Positions 38,224 through 48,220 of a stretch of 57,498 bases of DNA are shown piece after piece; the first letter of the stretch is position 1, and each line of letters begins with the position of its first letter. This stretch comes from Mortierella sp. BCC40632 (lineage: Eukaryota > Mortierellomycota > Mortierellomycetes > Mortierellales > Mortierellaceae). A model generated the notes under the pieces. That model saw only the letters and a list, made by a program, of their open reading frames with translations, was not told the origin of the DNA and did not search any database. The stretch spans positions 1 to 57,498 of the forward strand of contig WAEK01000040.1 of the NCBI GenBank assembly GCA_011634665.1, read 5' to 3'. A program made the position numbers and the translations under genes.

Positions 38224-39555
38224 CAATAATTTTTTGTTAGCAATTAGAATAATTAATTATAAATTACTAACACCCCCCCCCTGTTGTTCAAATGAAAAAG
38301 TTTAGTCGGGAATAGAGAGGGGTGTTCTTAGATTATTATAAGCCAGATTCAGTTATATAATTAAATATAATATATTTATTATAAAGTGATTCAATAAACT
38401 TTTTAGAATTATAATTAAATCTACTTAATAAAGTCCTATAAAGACTTAATTCGAATTAATAATATTAAGTTATATCCATTTACTCAGAAAATCTATCTTA
38501 CTCTTAAAGAGCTAAACTATAATAGGTCTTATATTAACATTCTTATACTATTAAGGTTTTATCCTTTTACTTGCTAACATAATTTTCATTTACCATAAAG
38601 GTTTAAATTAAGCTAATAGTAAAATCCATTAAAAATTTCCAGTAGAAAAGATTAATAACATAAAATTTATTCGATATTATAAAGAATAAATTAGGGCCCA
38701 ACGGGCTTTTATTAATAATTTTTAAAGAATCAGGGAATTTTATCTTAAAGTAAATAATAGTAAAAGATTTGATTTCTTTTAAAAGTACCTCAATTTTTTA
38801 ATTATTAATTTAAATATTATATTATCCCGGAAAAAAAATGTATTTAATATATTCATAGATTAAAAAAATTATGGATATATTTTAAAAATACACTACTTTT
38901 TTCTATATATCAATCTTATATATAAAGCAAACCTCTATACTTTATATTTTATCTTATAAAACAAAACTCGGGGGGGGTTTCTCTGAAACCTAAGTTTTCC
39001 AAAAAAGGAAAACCCAAAACTAAAGTTCTGTAAGTTTAAAAAGACTTATTAACTAGATAGATAAAAAATCCGTCCGGTAAACTAAGAAAAATAAAACGTT
39101 TTAAAAATTTCAAACTTTTATATAATTTTTCAGACTTAAGGAACAAAATTAGGGCTTTACTAAATAAATTAATAGGTAGAAATATATATTTTATCTTGGT
39201 CTCGAAAATTTAGTATTTTAATTATTATCAATATATTATTAATATTATGTATATATTTAATTAAATAAGGATAATTTTATATAGTGTTTAATTAGCTTCC
39301 CAAAGGAAGCTAGTTTTCTTAGTTTTAGTATTCTGGACTTTCCTTTAATTTATCCTAAGACAAAAAACTGGGGGTCACTCAAATTTTTAGCAAAAAAACT
39401 TGAAAATTATACGAAGTGAATAAAAAAATTTTGATGAAAATTTATCATCTATTTACCAACAAATTTTTTAATATTACATTATATTTAAAAAAGGCTAAAG
39501 GGGGGCCCTGTGGGGTGTTTAGAAATAAATATAAATATTTTAAAACTAAATTATA
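38224..39555. other. 1.3 kb AT-rich region, no gene seen
   Basis: No protein family, tRNA or rRNA landmark found. GC box gggcccaacggg at 38694 and (minus strand) AACACCCCACAGGGCCCC at 39.50-39.52 kb mark the right ends of two elements. Confidence 0.5.
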
Positions 39556-39559
39556 ATTG

Positions 39560-39588
39560 ATAATAGTATATTAAACCCCTACTATTAT
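39560..39588 (-). terminator. conserved tail hairpin of GIY-YIG element
   Basis: Minus strand ATAATAGTA-GGGGTTTAATA-TACTATTAT, just behind the relic at 39.59-40.43 kb. Confidence 0.75.
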
Positions 39589-39700
39589 TTATCCTTAGAA
39601 ATTAAGGATGTAGATATTATCCACTCGTTTTTAAACAATTTCCCGCTTTTGTATATTTTTAAATTGTATGATAAGATACATTTAAGTATTCGCTTTTTAA

Positions 39701-39813
39701 AAGTGCCCGGGGCTACATCTGTATATTTGCAGTCCCGGGGGCCCACCCTAGATGCAGAGTTTAAAAATTTATATTAAAAACAAACGCCGGAGGCCGGGCC
39801 CCGGCCTCAGAAA
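39701..39813 (-). repeat. 115-base GC-rich element, copy 2
   Basis: Reverse complement of 35991-36104; see there. Confidence 0.9.
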
Positions 39814-40223
39814 AACTATTAATTAATGTTAACCCATCTTTACATAAAAATTGAAGTACCATTACTAACACTAATTTTATTCTAACTTTCAATAGAGTTA
39901 GTTTTACCAAACATTGGATGATTTTCACGAGATAAAGCAAGACTCATTTTAGCCTTGACTAAGTTTCTTCACTATGAGTTTTACCAAACATTGGATAATT
40001 TTCGCCTAATTTTGCTTAACTCATTTTCATCTTTGTTTCAGGTGAAAATTTTTGACATTTTTGCTATTGATTCTACTGTATGAAAATACCCTAATGAAGA
40101 ACCCGCTATTGGATTTATATTAAATAAAAAAAATTAATGAGGTTTAAGCTCATCGATATTAAATTGCCCTCGAAATATCAACTCTTTTGTCTTACAGTAT
40201 TCAAAGATTATTAAATTAATATC

Positions 40224-40272
40224 TGACCCGCATCGCGGGGCCCCCTGCATCAGGGGTGGGCCCCGGGAGTAA
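40224..40272. repeat. GC-rich insert in an endonuclease relic
   Basis: gacccgcatcgcggggcccc, ctgcatcagg, ggtgggccccgggag. The inner parts (gcatcgcggg; ggggcccc/ggggcccc) are palindromic. Confidence 0.65.
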
Positions 40273-40859
40273 ATTATATTTATTTATTGCTCTTTGGAGT
40301 AAAGCATTTGATTGAAATCCGTTAATATGTTTATAAAAGCGAATATCTAATGTTTTTGAAGAACCTCGATGGCTCCCTCGGGTGGGTTCCCCCCTCTCTA
40401 GTCTGCACGGAAGAACCTTAAAGTAAATTTCCGATATAACTCGGATAAGATATTAGAAATATAGTTAGTAATCTTCTATCGAAAAAGGATTATTGCTTTT
40501 TTTTTTAGAGCACTGGTTTACATTAACCTATTACTGAAGTATTATAAATTATAATAAGCTAAACGAGCTACCATAATGCTAGTATAATAAGATAAATAGG
40601 GGGCTTTATCGTACTTTTCAGAAAGGGAATTAAATATTTTTGAAAGAAGAATCAAACCCTCTTCAAAAAAAAAAATAACCAAGCAATTAATATCTATTAA
40701 TTTTTTACATATCAATACTATTATTATAAATTATTTAAAATAAACTTCTTGCTTTTTGGAAATTTTAGCAAAAAGAGCTTGGAATCAAACCTTTCACTTT
40801 CAAAAATAAACTATAAATATTTATTTATTAAATATCAATATTGTTATAATAAATAATTT

Positions 40860-41110
40860 TTTAATTCTTAGAAGTAAATAATAACCATTCCTTTTTAAAC
40901 AATTTCCTGCTTTTGTATATTTTAAATCTTTTCGTATGATATAAAACATTTAAGAATTGACCAGTTTTCTCCGGGCGCCCGCCCGGGGGTGCCCCTGGGG
41001 GCTTTTTTACTAACAGAAGGAAAATTATAAATGTTAGCCCATCATTATTCAGTCGATATTCAAATATTGGAGTAGTTTTTACTGATACTAATCATTATTT
41101 TTAGTTGAAA
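40860..41110 (-). pseudogene. GIY-YIG endonuclease C-terminal scrap
   Basis: IENR1 remains on the minus strand: TTPIFEYRLNNDGLTF near 41.05 kb, a GC block (40.97-41.01 kb), then YKRRKQLKNGWLLFTS-like codons to 40.87 kb. The same ending as other family members (KLFKKEWLLFTS). Confidence 0.55.
40966..41010. repeat. GC-rich element
   Basis: ttctccgggcgcccgcccgg gggtgcccctgggggct; palindromic cgggcgcccg inside. Lies in the scrap above. Confidence 0.65.
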
Positions 41111-41307
41111 AATCCTTTTTATTTTAATAATCCTAATAATAAAATAGAATATACATAATTAATGATTATTATATAAATATAGATTTTAGATAAATCATTA
41201 GAATATAAATTATCGGATGTTTGATTCGAACAACAATTAAGTTTTAGATTAATATTTGTTTTTATTAAAAATTAATAATAATTTTATCTTTGAAGAAATA
41301 ATTTATT

Positions 41308-41378
41308 TAGGAAATGAAAGAATTGAACTTTCACCTTCTTATTGTAAGTAAATTGCTCTACCGTTAAGCTAATTTCCT
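41308..41378 (-). tRNA. trnV: tRNA-Val (TAC)
   Basis: 71 bases. Acceptor AGGAAAT/ATTTCCT, D-arm TAGCTTAACGGTAGAGCA, loop CTTACAA (TAC) on stem TTTA/TAAG, T-arm GTGAAAGTTCAATTCTTTCAT, discriminator A. Confidence 0.88.
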
Positions 41379-41557
41379 ATTTAATTTAAAAAATTCTTTT
41401 TTTGATAAAAGGCGAAATTATCATGTTCATGTTTATGTTAATAATTAGGGGGCCCAACGGGGTTGCCTCTAATTATTATTGATAAAATAAAAAGTAAAAG
41501 AATAGGGTTATACTTATGAAAAAAAAATTAGTGACTTGACTTTATGACCATTAACTT

Positions 41558-41652
41558 TAGAATTAAAAATCCCGTTGACCCCTCCAAATGAAGGTGCTAC
41601 AAGAGAAATAGCAAAACTTATTATAAATTCATTATTTGGATGGGTAAATTAA
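41558..41652 (+). pseudogene. fragment resembling family B DNA polymerase motif B
   Basis: The short frame LKIPLTPPNEGATREIAKLI then INSLFGWVN and stop contains AKxxxNSLFG. This is close to the Kx3NSxYG motif of protein-primed family B polymerases carried by linear mitochondrial plasmids. Only about 30 residues; no other polymerase motif is seen. It may be a scrap of an integrated plasmid or chance. Confidence 0.35.
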
Positions 41653-41985
41653 ATTTTTCATGGTTATCCTTTTACTTATATTTATGTTCCCGGTCCCCTG
41701 GGGCTTGCTAATATTTATTTTCCTAAATTAACCTTATTTCTGAGACCGACCCCCTGAAAGCATGCAGGGATGGGCACTATTCTTAATTGGGGGATTTAAT
41801 TATTTACTATAAAATGGAATTACACCATTATCTGGTAATTAAGACTTACCATATTTAATAACACTTTATCAACTATTAATGTGGAGGGCCAACGGGGTGT
41901 TGAGGGATTTTGATTATACAAACTAGCTCTAGTCTTTCACAACTATATTACCCGGGAATTAATAATTAAAATTAATTCTTAAGCA
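41653..41985. other. spacer, no gene seen
   Basis: Contains GC boxes at 41.69 kb and 41.75 kb (gaaagcatgcagggatgggc) and the AACACCCCGTTGGCCC box on the minus strand at 41.88-41.90 kb. Confidence 0.45.
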
Positions 41986-41989
41986 AATT

Positions 41990-42645
41990 AGAAAATAATA
42001 TCCATTTATTTTATATGGTTTATTAGTATCTACATATCTTCCTTTAGTTGTGCTATGGCAATTAATATATTTAACAGCATCTGTATGAGTGTCAAATTCT
42101 TTAAAATTAAAGGATTTTTAGTTGAATATAAAATCCCGTAGGCCCCTTTTTAATTTAGGGGTTTTACTTCCAGTTAAAGCTAGAGAAATTTTTTAATGTT
42201 GTTTATATTTTTTTATTAATAATATTCAATTTTGCTCTAACCTAATCATTAAAAATTTATCATAAAAGGATTTTTATTCTCGGTTTAACCATATATAGGG
42301 TAATTTTACCTGATTTAGCAAGACTCATTTTTTATTAATGTTTCCTTTAAATGTTTAAAACCTCGTTAGGCCCCTGAGGGGCTGAGAAATTCCCATCAAT
42401 ATTAAATAGATTATAATCTGGTAAAAATTAATTTATATTAGCTCCCGTCGGGGGCGCGGGGGGGCGAACGCCCTTGGGAGCTCTTTAAATATAATTTTTT
42501 TGCTTTAGTATTATCTAATTAATAATATCGATATACTCTAAATTATTAAATTAAAGTAAGAATGACTTTCTTAAAGTAAAACATTACATATTAAAATTAT
42601 ATTAAATTAAATATTCATATTTAAAACTAGGAAAGGGGGGGTTTA
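41990..42645 (-). pseudogene. GIY-YIG endonuclease relic
   Basis: From right to left: degenerate GIY lead-in, GC element (42438-42483), DYNLFNIDGNF-like segment near 42.40 kb, GFKHLKETLIKNES and NUMOD3 traces near 42.33 kb, and a readable IENR1 end (FDTHTDAVKYINCHSTTKGR then DTNKPYKINGYYF) at 42.0-42.13 kb. Not functional. Confidence 0.65.
42438..42484. repeat. GC-rich element, fixed-core family
   Basis: AGCTCCCGTCGGGGGCGCGG, GGGGCGAACGCCC, TTGGGAGCT. Outer arms AGCTCCC/GGGAGCT pair. Confidence 0.8.
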
Positions 42646-42789
42646 TAAAATATATAACTTTTTATGCGGCCGAATATTATTAATAAAAGATAGTTTATAA
42701 CTACTTTTAGGCTACCGGCCGGGGCACAGGCTATTTTAACTTTTTTTTTTTTCAAGTTCTTTTTTCATTTTTCAAGGTTTTATTTTTTA

Positions 42790-42861
42790 AGTCATTAAGA
42801 AGAATTGAACTTCTATCTAAAAAGTATGAATTTTTTGTTTTAACCGTTAAACTATAATAAC
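42790..42861 (-). tRNA. trnM: tRNA-Met (CAT), second
   Basis: 72 bases. Acceptor GTTATTA/TAATGAC, anticodon stem AAAAA/TTTTT with loop TTCATAC (CAT), T-arm AGAAGTTCAATTCTTCT. Differs clearly from the 18.75 kb tRNA-Met, so it is not a recent duplicate. A CAT anticodon modified to read AUA (Ile) cannot be excluded. Confidence 0.82.
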
Positions 42862-43100
42862 TTACTTTTAATTGTAGTTTAAATAAATTATTTTTTTTTT
42901 CAAAAACTAAATTTATTCTAGCCCTCCGGGTCTAGATTTAAAAAATTTTGGGGCCCAACGGGATTTTTAAAATTAAAAACGCCCCCATTATAAGATTTAT
43001 AAAAAGGCTAAAGAAAAAAAAAAGAAGCCTATCGAGAGTTTATAATCCTTAGCTTTTGATTTATGTCATTTAAAACATCATTTAATTAATGAAGTATATC

Positions 43101-43286
43101 TTATTTTAATAATTCTATAGGAATAATAAAAAATCCTGAACCTTTATTTTTAGGAACTTTAACACAAGAATAAATAATTACCCCTTTATTAAGATATTTC
43201 CATAATGTTGTCCGAGATATATTTAGAGCTGTATAAGCTCGAGCTAAATTATAAAAAGATTCCCTAAGAATTAATTTATTTTCCAA
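43101..43286 (-). pseudogene. IENR1/NUMOD1 end piece
   Basis: 61 residues with LARAYTALNISRTTLWKYLN, a helix-turn-helix repeat of the IENR1 type, followed by a VKVPKNKGSGFFI end. It lies 0.1 kb behind the GIY-YIG gene below and was probably its last module. Confidence 0.65.
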
Positions 43287-43389
43287 GATTTCATATAAAT
43301 AAACTTTTTTACCACAATTCCAATTTGGATGTAATTCTCTTTTTCCAACCCTTAAATGAAGAAAATCGTCTTAATTTATTACTATTCAT

Positions 43390-44250
43390 TTATTTTGTAA
43401 GAATAAAAATAGTATGTATTTTTAAGGGCTTTCCCTGTATTAATGTAAGTAGATATTGTTGTTCGAGGTATCTCCAATTTACGTGCTGACTCAGTAACAG
43501 AATTAAATTCATGTAATAGCTCAAAAAATTAACGCCGCAGGCCGAATAAACATATATTTTAACCGGTTTAAATAATGGATTAGATAAACCAATATTATCT
43601 ATATTTATTTGTTTGTCTTTTAATTGACCAAATGAAAAATAGTATTTATTATTAAATAGTTCTCCTGACTTAATATATTTAGAAACAGACCAACTACTAA
43701 TACCTAAATTTATTGCTGCTTCTTTTATGGAAACATATTGATTTATTAATTCCTTATCTATTGAATATACATTTATAAAACCATTACCATGTTTAGTGTT
43801 TGAAGAGTATAAATCTAATTTAGTTTTACTCATTAAAGCCTTACTTTCATTTGAGTATCTCAAATTCTCTCTAGATGCAGAAATTCTAGATTTATGTTCT
43901 TTAGACAATTTTCTCCCAATTGTTGAACCTGCTTTTCTAAGTAAATTATATTTTGAGTTATAGTAATCAATAAGGAATTGTTCTAATTCTAAAACTTCTT
44001 TTTCGTTTTTATCTGATAAAGTTATAATAATTAAAGAAAAATTTTCCATACCATGACGTAATAAAGCAGCAATAATTAATGAAGTAAATTTTAGTTTAAC
44101 AGAATTGTAAGTATAATAAAAACCTAATCTTTCAGCTAAATTCAAAGAACTACCTACGTAACATTTAGAATTTTTTCTATTAAGCCAGATATAACATCCT
44201 GATTGGTTTTTAGTTAATTTATATATTTCCTTCTTTTTTGTAAATAGGGA
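43390..44250 (-). CDS. GIY-YIG endonuclease, second subfamily
   Basis: The catalytic start lies in another frame (GCYIWLNRKNSKCYVGSSLN at about 44.2 kb, so GCY-YVG). From 44145 the frame is open for 251 residues: LAERLGFYYTY, HGMENFSLIIITLSD, ELEQFLIDYYNSKYNLLRKA, GSTIGRKLSKEHKSRIS, a NUMOD3-like part and an IENR1 unit (KEAAINLGISSWSVSKYI) followed by a second, broken one. Distinct from the abundant type in the window. A single homopolymer slip near 44.15 kb separates the halves. Confidence 0.8.
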   Translation of the reverse strand, partial: SLFTKKKEIYKLTKNQSGCYIWLNRKNSKCYVGSSLNLAERLGFYYTYNSVKLKFTSLIIAALLRHGMENFSLIIITLSDKNEKEVLELEQFLIDYYNSKYNLLRKAGSTIGRKLSKEHKSRISASRENLRYSNESKALMSKTKLDLYSSNTKHGNGFINVYSIDKELINQYVSIKEAAINLGISSWSVSKYIKSGELFNNKYYFSFGQLKDKQINIDNIGLSNPLFKPVKIYVYSACGVNFLSYYMNLILLLSQHVNWRYLEQQYLLTLIQGKPLKIHTIFILTK

Positions 44251-44317
44251 TCATTAAAACGTAAGTTTGACTCATTATTTTTATATTTCCAAGGGTAAAT
44301 TCTTACTATTAGCCCCC

Positions 44318-44392
44318 TTCATTATTTCAGATATAGTTACAGCTTAGTAAAGGGGGATTTTTAATTCCTTGGTTCATTACTACTCCCGGAAC
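44318..44392. repeat. direct repeat, left copy (partner 45953-46024)
   Basis: tagttacag..tagtaaaggg ggatttttaa then ccttggttcattactactcc: about 75 bases shared with the 3' edge of rns at 45.95-46.02 kb. The two copies flank the double LAGLIDADG insertion. Confidence 0.85.
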
Positions 44393-44466
44393 TAGGGGAA
44401 TCAAGAGGAGGGGCCCACCGGGGGGGGGGTGTTATATTTAAGATTTAAATAACACTATATAATGAT

Positions 44467-45155
44467 CTAATCAGATTTAACTTTAAGTTTATACATCATT
44501 GATGAATGGAAATGTGGAGTAACAAGAGATCGAAATTTATCCATTGAATCTACCTTAATATAAATTCTATACCGATCTTTACTTTTCTTGTGAGATGTAC
44601 AATTTAAATCAAAATTTTCCTTTAAAACTTTAATTAATAACTCTACTTCACTTAAAGTATAGGAGTCAGTATTTAGATGAAAACCATTTTCATGTACTAC
44701 CATCATCCATTGCCCAATATGCTAAACCTACAGGTGTTAACAATTCACCAATGTTTAAAGGAATTCTTTTTTCTCCATTTACATAAAATAAATCATAAAT
44801 ATTATTAAAACACGGCAATGAATATGTTTGAAATATAACTCTAGAGTAAATCTTACCTGTCCGAGAATCAGGCTTACGATCACTATATTTAAGGCCTAAA
44901 TTACAATAATCTTTAAATAATTCATACAAATGTATTATATATGCTTCATGAATTAAGCCTTGTTCAAACTGCAATCTCGCATTTATACCTCTAAAAACTT
45001 TACGGATACATAAATCCCCTAAGATTAAACCAATCATTACCTCATGTAAATCTTGAGATACAGAAAAAGAATTTTTTATAACATTAGTTAATCTCTTAGT
45101 ACTATAAAACCGATTAACATAACCTGCACTTAAATTATTAAAATAAAACATTAGA
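44467..45155 (-). CDS. LAGLIDADG endonuclease, best copy of the single-motif family
   Basis: From 45151: VNRFYSTKRLTNVIKNSFSV, motif 1 VMIGLILGDLCIRK, FEQGLIHEAYIIHLYELFKD, DRKPDSRTGKIYSRV, YSLPCFNNIYDLFYVNGEKR, then motif 2 LLTPVGLAYWAMDDGST. One frame slip near 44.70 kb leads into HLNTDSYTLSEVELLIKVLK, KDRYRIYIKVDSMDKFRSLV and HFHSSMMYKLK. Both acidic residues (GD, DD) are kept. It is nested in another LAGLIDADG gene (45.40-45.92 kb). Older copies: 3.6, 3.95, 14.4, 22.8, 47.8 and 49.3 kb. Confidence 0.85.
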
Positions 45156-45235
45156 CTTGAACTTTCTAGATTATGTCAATTAAGACATGATTTGTATTAA
45201 ACTATCTTTTAATCAATTCTTGTTATTTATAATTT

Positions 45236-45312
45236 TTCATGCTAAAAAAACATGACTTAGATAAAACTATTTTTCATGCTAAAAAACATGACTTAGATAA
45301 AACTATTTTTTA
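45236..45312. repeat. tandem repeat, unit about 37 bases, two copies
   Basis: The unit atttttcatgctaaaaa, acatgacttagataaaact occurs twice in the leader of the nested LAGLIDADG gene. Confidence 0.9.
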
Positions 45313-45395
45313 TTATTTTTAATAAGAAAACAGTCTTTGACCTGGTTAATCTCTTGTTATATTATAAATATAAATAATTACCCGCTATTAACTAT

Positions 45396-45920
45396 TTATA
45401 TACCACCTGCTATAAATCCTGATATATAATTACCATCAATAGGAATATAATTATCATTATTTTTATTACAATGTGAAGGTAAATAATTTTCTATAATTAT
45501 ACGTGATTTATTCATACTTTTAAATAAATCAGCTAGTTTAGTAATACCGTCCGAAGTCAAATGACTTCCTGATGTTATAATCTCAGCAGCTAAACACCAA
45601 GATTCAAAATCTTGGAATTTATTACCTCTTAAAGGGTAAGATTGAAAATGTGGTATAATTATATTATTTATATCTGATATTTTAGAAACAGTAAAATGAA
45701 TCATTCCATTTGTACGTGGCTTAGATATAATCCCACAATTAAAGTAATTTTGTACTACTTTTAGTAATTCTATATCATTATCCATAATAGCAATTGAAAA
45801 TCTTAATTTAGCTGTTTTTTACCTGATTTAGTTTTATAAATATTTATATTGAAACAACCCTCTGCTTCAGTAAATCCTGTCATAAACCAAGCTAATTTAT
45901 AGTTATTTATCATAATTTTA
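45396..45920 (-). pseudogene. LAGLIDADG endonuclease cut at its second motif
   Basis: Reads NNYKLAWFMTGFTEAEGCFN (motif 1), LLKVVQNYFNCGIISKPRTN, ISDINNIIIPHFQSYPLRGN, FQDFESWCLAAEII, an NKSRIIIENYLPSH linker and NYISGFIAGG, where the second motif is broken off. The leader of the nested gene follows within a few dozen bases. The C-terminal half is not found on the other side. Placed directly behind rns. Confidence 0.85.
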
Positions 45921-45952
45921 CGTTTTCCAGGGATAATATCTTATTCTCATAG

Positions 45953-46024
45953 CCCCCCTCTATTTGAGATTCAGTTAGTTACAGTAAAGGGGGATTTTTA
46001 AATCCCTGGTTTATTACTACTCCA
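45953..46024. repeat. direct repeat, right copy (partner 44318-44392)
   Basis: Touches or includes the last bases of rns; see the left copy. Confidence 0.8.
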
Positions 46025-47530
46025 CTGCAGTTTCCACTACACTAACTGTGGTTCGACTTCACAGCAGTCATAGAATAACAGGCATAAATATAATCTTAAA
46101 AATATTTATAATCAAATATAAACGATTGTCTATATATAAAACTATAAACACAATTAAACCTTATTTACTTGGGGTTATTCTATTTCCGCCGCGCGTGACG
46201 AGCGATTTGTACACACCGAATATTATGTTTCACCCGGGCAATCCTGATCCCGGATTACTAGCAATTCCTACTTCATATAATCGAGTTGCAGATTATAATT
46301 CGTTTATTAACCTTTTTTAAAGATTAGCAAAATAAATTTTTTTGCTTCTTATTGTAAAGGTCTTTGTGGCACGTCTATAGCCCACTCCATAAGGGCCATG
46401 AAGGCTTGTCTTAGTCCTAATTAACTCAACATTAATCGAGTACTTCTGTAGTTTAAATTAATTTTTATTTTAATTTTCATAATTACAGACAAGGGTTTTG
46501 CTTGTTAACGAAATTAATCTAACGTCTTACGATACAAGCTGACGACAGCCATGCAACGCCTGTGTTACCAATATAATTAGTACATTGCAAGAAGTGGTAA
46601 GGTTATGCGTGGGTTATCGAATTAAATAACATGCTTCACTGCTGGTCTTCAGCACCGTCAATACTTTTGGGTTTCAATCTTGCGATAGTACTCCCCAGGT
46701 GGAGTGGTATAGTCTTCACATTAAAACTGATTTTATTACCAATTTTATCCACTCATAGTTTAGGGTATGGACTACAAGGGTCTCTAATCCTTTTTGCTCC
46801 CCCCATACTTTTAGTATCTCAGTGTCAGTGTTTAATTAGATAGATGCCTTCGCCTTTAGTGTGTCTACCAAGTATAAAAAGATTTCATCCTTACTCCTAG
46901 TATTCCTCTATCTTCAATTACACTCTAGTATCTCAATTACATTTTATAATTTTTCTATTGAAATTTTATAACTACTGTTTGATAATACAACCTACATACG
47001 CTTTAGACCCATTTATGTTGAAGAACGTTAACCCCTCTCGTATTACCGCGACTGCTGGCACGAGATTGGTCGGGATTAATAAATAGGTAACGTCATTATC
47101 CTCCCTATTTTTTAGAGGTATACCATAAAGATGCTTTTTCCTCTTCTAGTTAGCTGGATCAATCTTTTCGATCATTGTCCAAAATTTTTTACTGCTGACC
47201 TTTTTGTTAGGTATGGCTATTATTTCAGAGCCATTGTGACGAACCCTCCTCTCAGACTCGCTACAGATCGTAGGCTTGGTAAGCTGTTACCCCACCAACT
47301 ACCTAATCTGAAATAGGCGCATCCCACGGTGAAAACTTTCCTTTTACCATTCCCGGAGGAATAGCAATATAAGGGATTTACCCTATCCGTGGTGTAGCTT
47401 CCTATTTATTACTCACCTGGTCGCTATGAATATATAATATTCATTCAACTAGCATGTATGAAACTTCTAGATAACGTTACTTCCGAGCTAAATTCAAACT
47501 CTTACAATATTTACCCTTTTGAGGTGACAA
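46018..47530 (-). rRNA. rns: small-subunit ribosomal RNA
   Basis: Minus strand landmarks in order: 5' AGAGTTTGAATTTAGCTCGG (47.50 kb), the 530 loop CGTGCCAGCAGTCGCGGTAA (47.05 kb), the 900 region GGGGAGTACTATCGCAAGAT (46.68 kb), GCATGGCTGTCGTCAGCTTG (46.54 kb), the decoding region GGTGTGTACAAATCGC (46.20 kb) and a 3' end with GAAGTCGAACCACAGTTAGT (46.05 kb). About 1.5 kb and uninterrupted, so no intron. Ends are approximate. Frames on the plus strand here are antisense shadows. Confidence 0.95.
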
Positions 47531-47539
47531 TAATTATTT

Positions 47540-47770
47540 ATTATATACGATAATCGGATATAGCCAGTTAATTTAATTCAATAATCGAATATAGCTAGTT
47601 TATTTAATACAAGGGGGGAAGAAAGCCCAATAATATTATTAGTTTCTTGGGGGGGGAGCCACCCAGAATATTTGGAAGGGGGGGGGGTGTTCATATGATT
47701 GTCATATGAATAAAAAAGTTAGCTGATATATTTATAGGCCCCCTACCAGAGACTAAATTAATAGTATAAT
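47540..47770. other. spacer upstream of rns
   Basis: Imperfect tandem word taatcggatatagccagtta / taatcgaatatagctagttt (47.55-47.60 kb), then G-rich runs (47.65, 47.68 kb) whose complement gives the AACACCCCCC right-end box. Confidence 0.55.
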
Positions 47771-47774
47771 ATTT

Positions 47775-48220
47775 AAGCTCTTAATTTATACATCAATGAT
47801 TCATGAAAATATGGTGTAACAAGAGATCTAAATTTATCCATCGAATCTGACTTAATATAGATTCTATAACTATCTTTCCCTTTTTATTATAAATACAATT
47901 TAAATCAAAATTTTCTTTTTAAAACCTTAATTAATAATTCTACTCCAGTTAAAGTATAAGAATCAGTACATAAATGTAAAAAAACCACTATTATGCTTAC
48001 AGCCGTCATCCATTGCCCAATAAGCCAAACCAACAGGTGTTAATAATTCATTTATATTCAAAGGAATTCTTTTAACTCCATTGTAATAGAATAAATCATA
48101 ATTATTACTAAAACAAGGTAAAGACAAAGTTTTAAATCTAATAGAAGAATTAAACTGACTTCCTAATACTATTTCGCCTCTAGTATTAATCCTTAAGTAA
48201 TTAAGGAAGTTGATAATTTC
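47775..48220 (-). pseudogene. LAGLIDADG endonuclease, single-motif family, N-terminus lost
   Basis: Begins within the middle (RGEIVLGSQFNSSIRFKTLS), then LPCFSNNYDLFYYNGVKRIP, LLTPVGLAYWAMDDGCK and broken C-terminal parts (YTLTGVELLIKVLK, RFYIKSDSMDKFRSLV-like near 47.85 kb). The missing half has been replaced by the end of a GIY-YIG gene that abuts it at 48.19-48.24 kb. Confidence 0.8.

Larger units (their letters stand above)
39590..40430 (-). pseudogene. GIY-YIG endonuclease relic with GC inserts
   Basis: From 40.43 kb leftward: KTLDIRFYKHINGFQSNALL and QRAINKYNL (close to the 25.8 kb gene), GC insert at 40224-40272, DINLIIFEYCKTKELIF, IDELKPH, INPIAGSSLGYFHTVESIAK, NUMOD3 traces (NYPMFGKTHSEET, NHPMFGKTNS) and a broken IENR1 end interrupted by the 115-base GC element. 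Many stops. Related to the full-length gene at 25.0-25.8 kb. Confidence 0.75.

Noticed and set aside
38280..39500. Large-subunit rRNA or RNase P RNA
   Set aside because: No conserved landmark of either was found on reading both strands.
46048..47316. Three plus-strand open frames of 61-90 codons
   Set aside because: They are antisense to the well-marked small-subunit rRNA.
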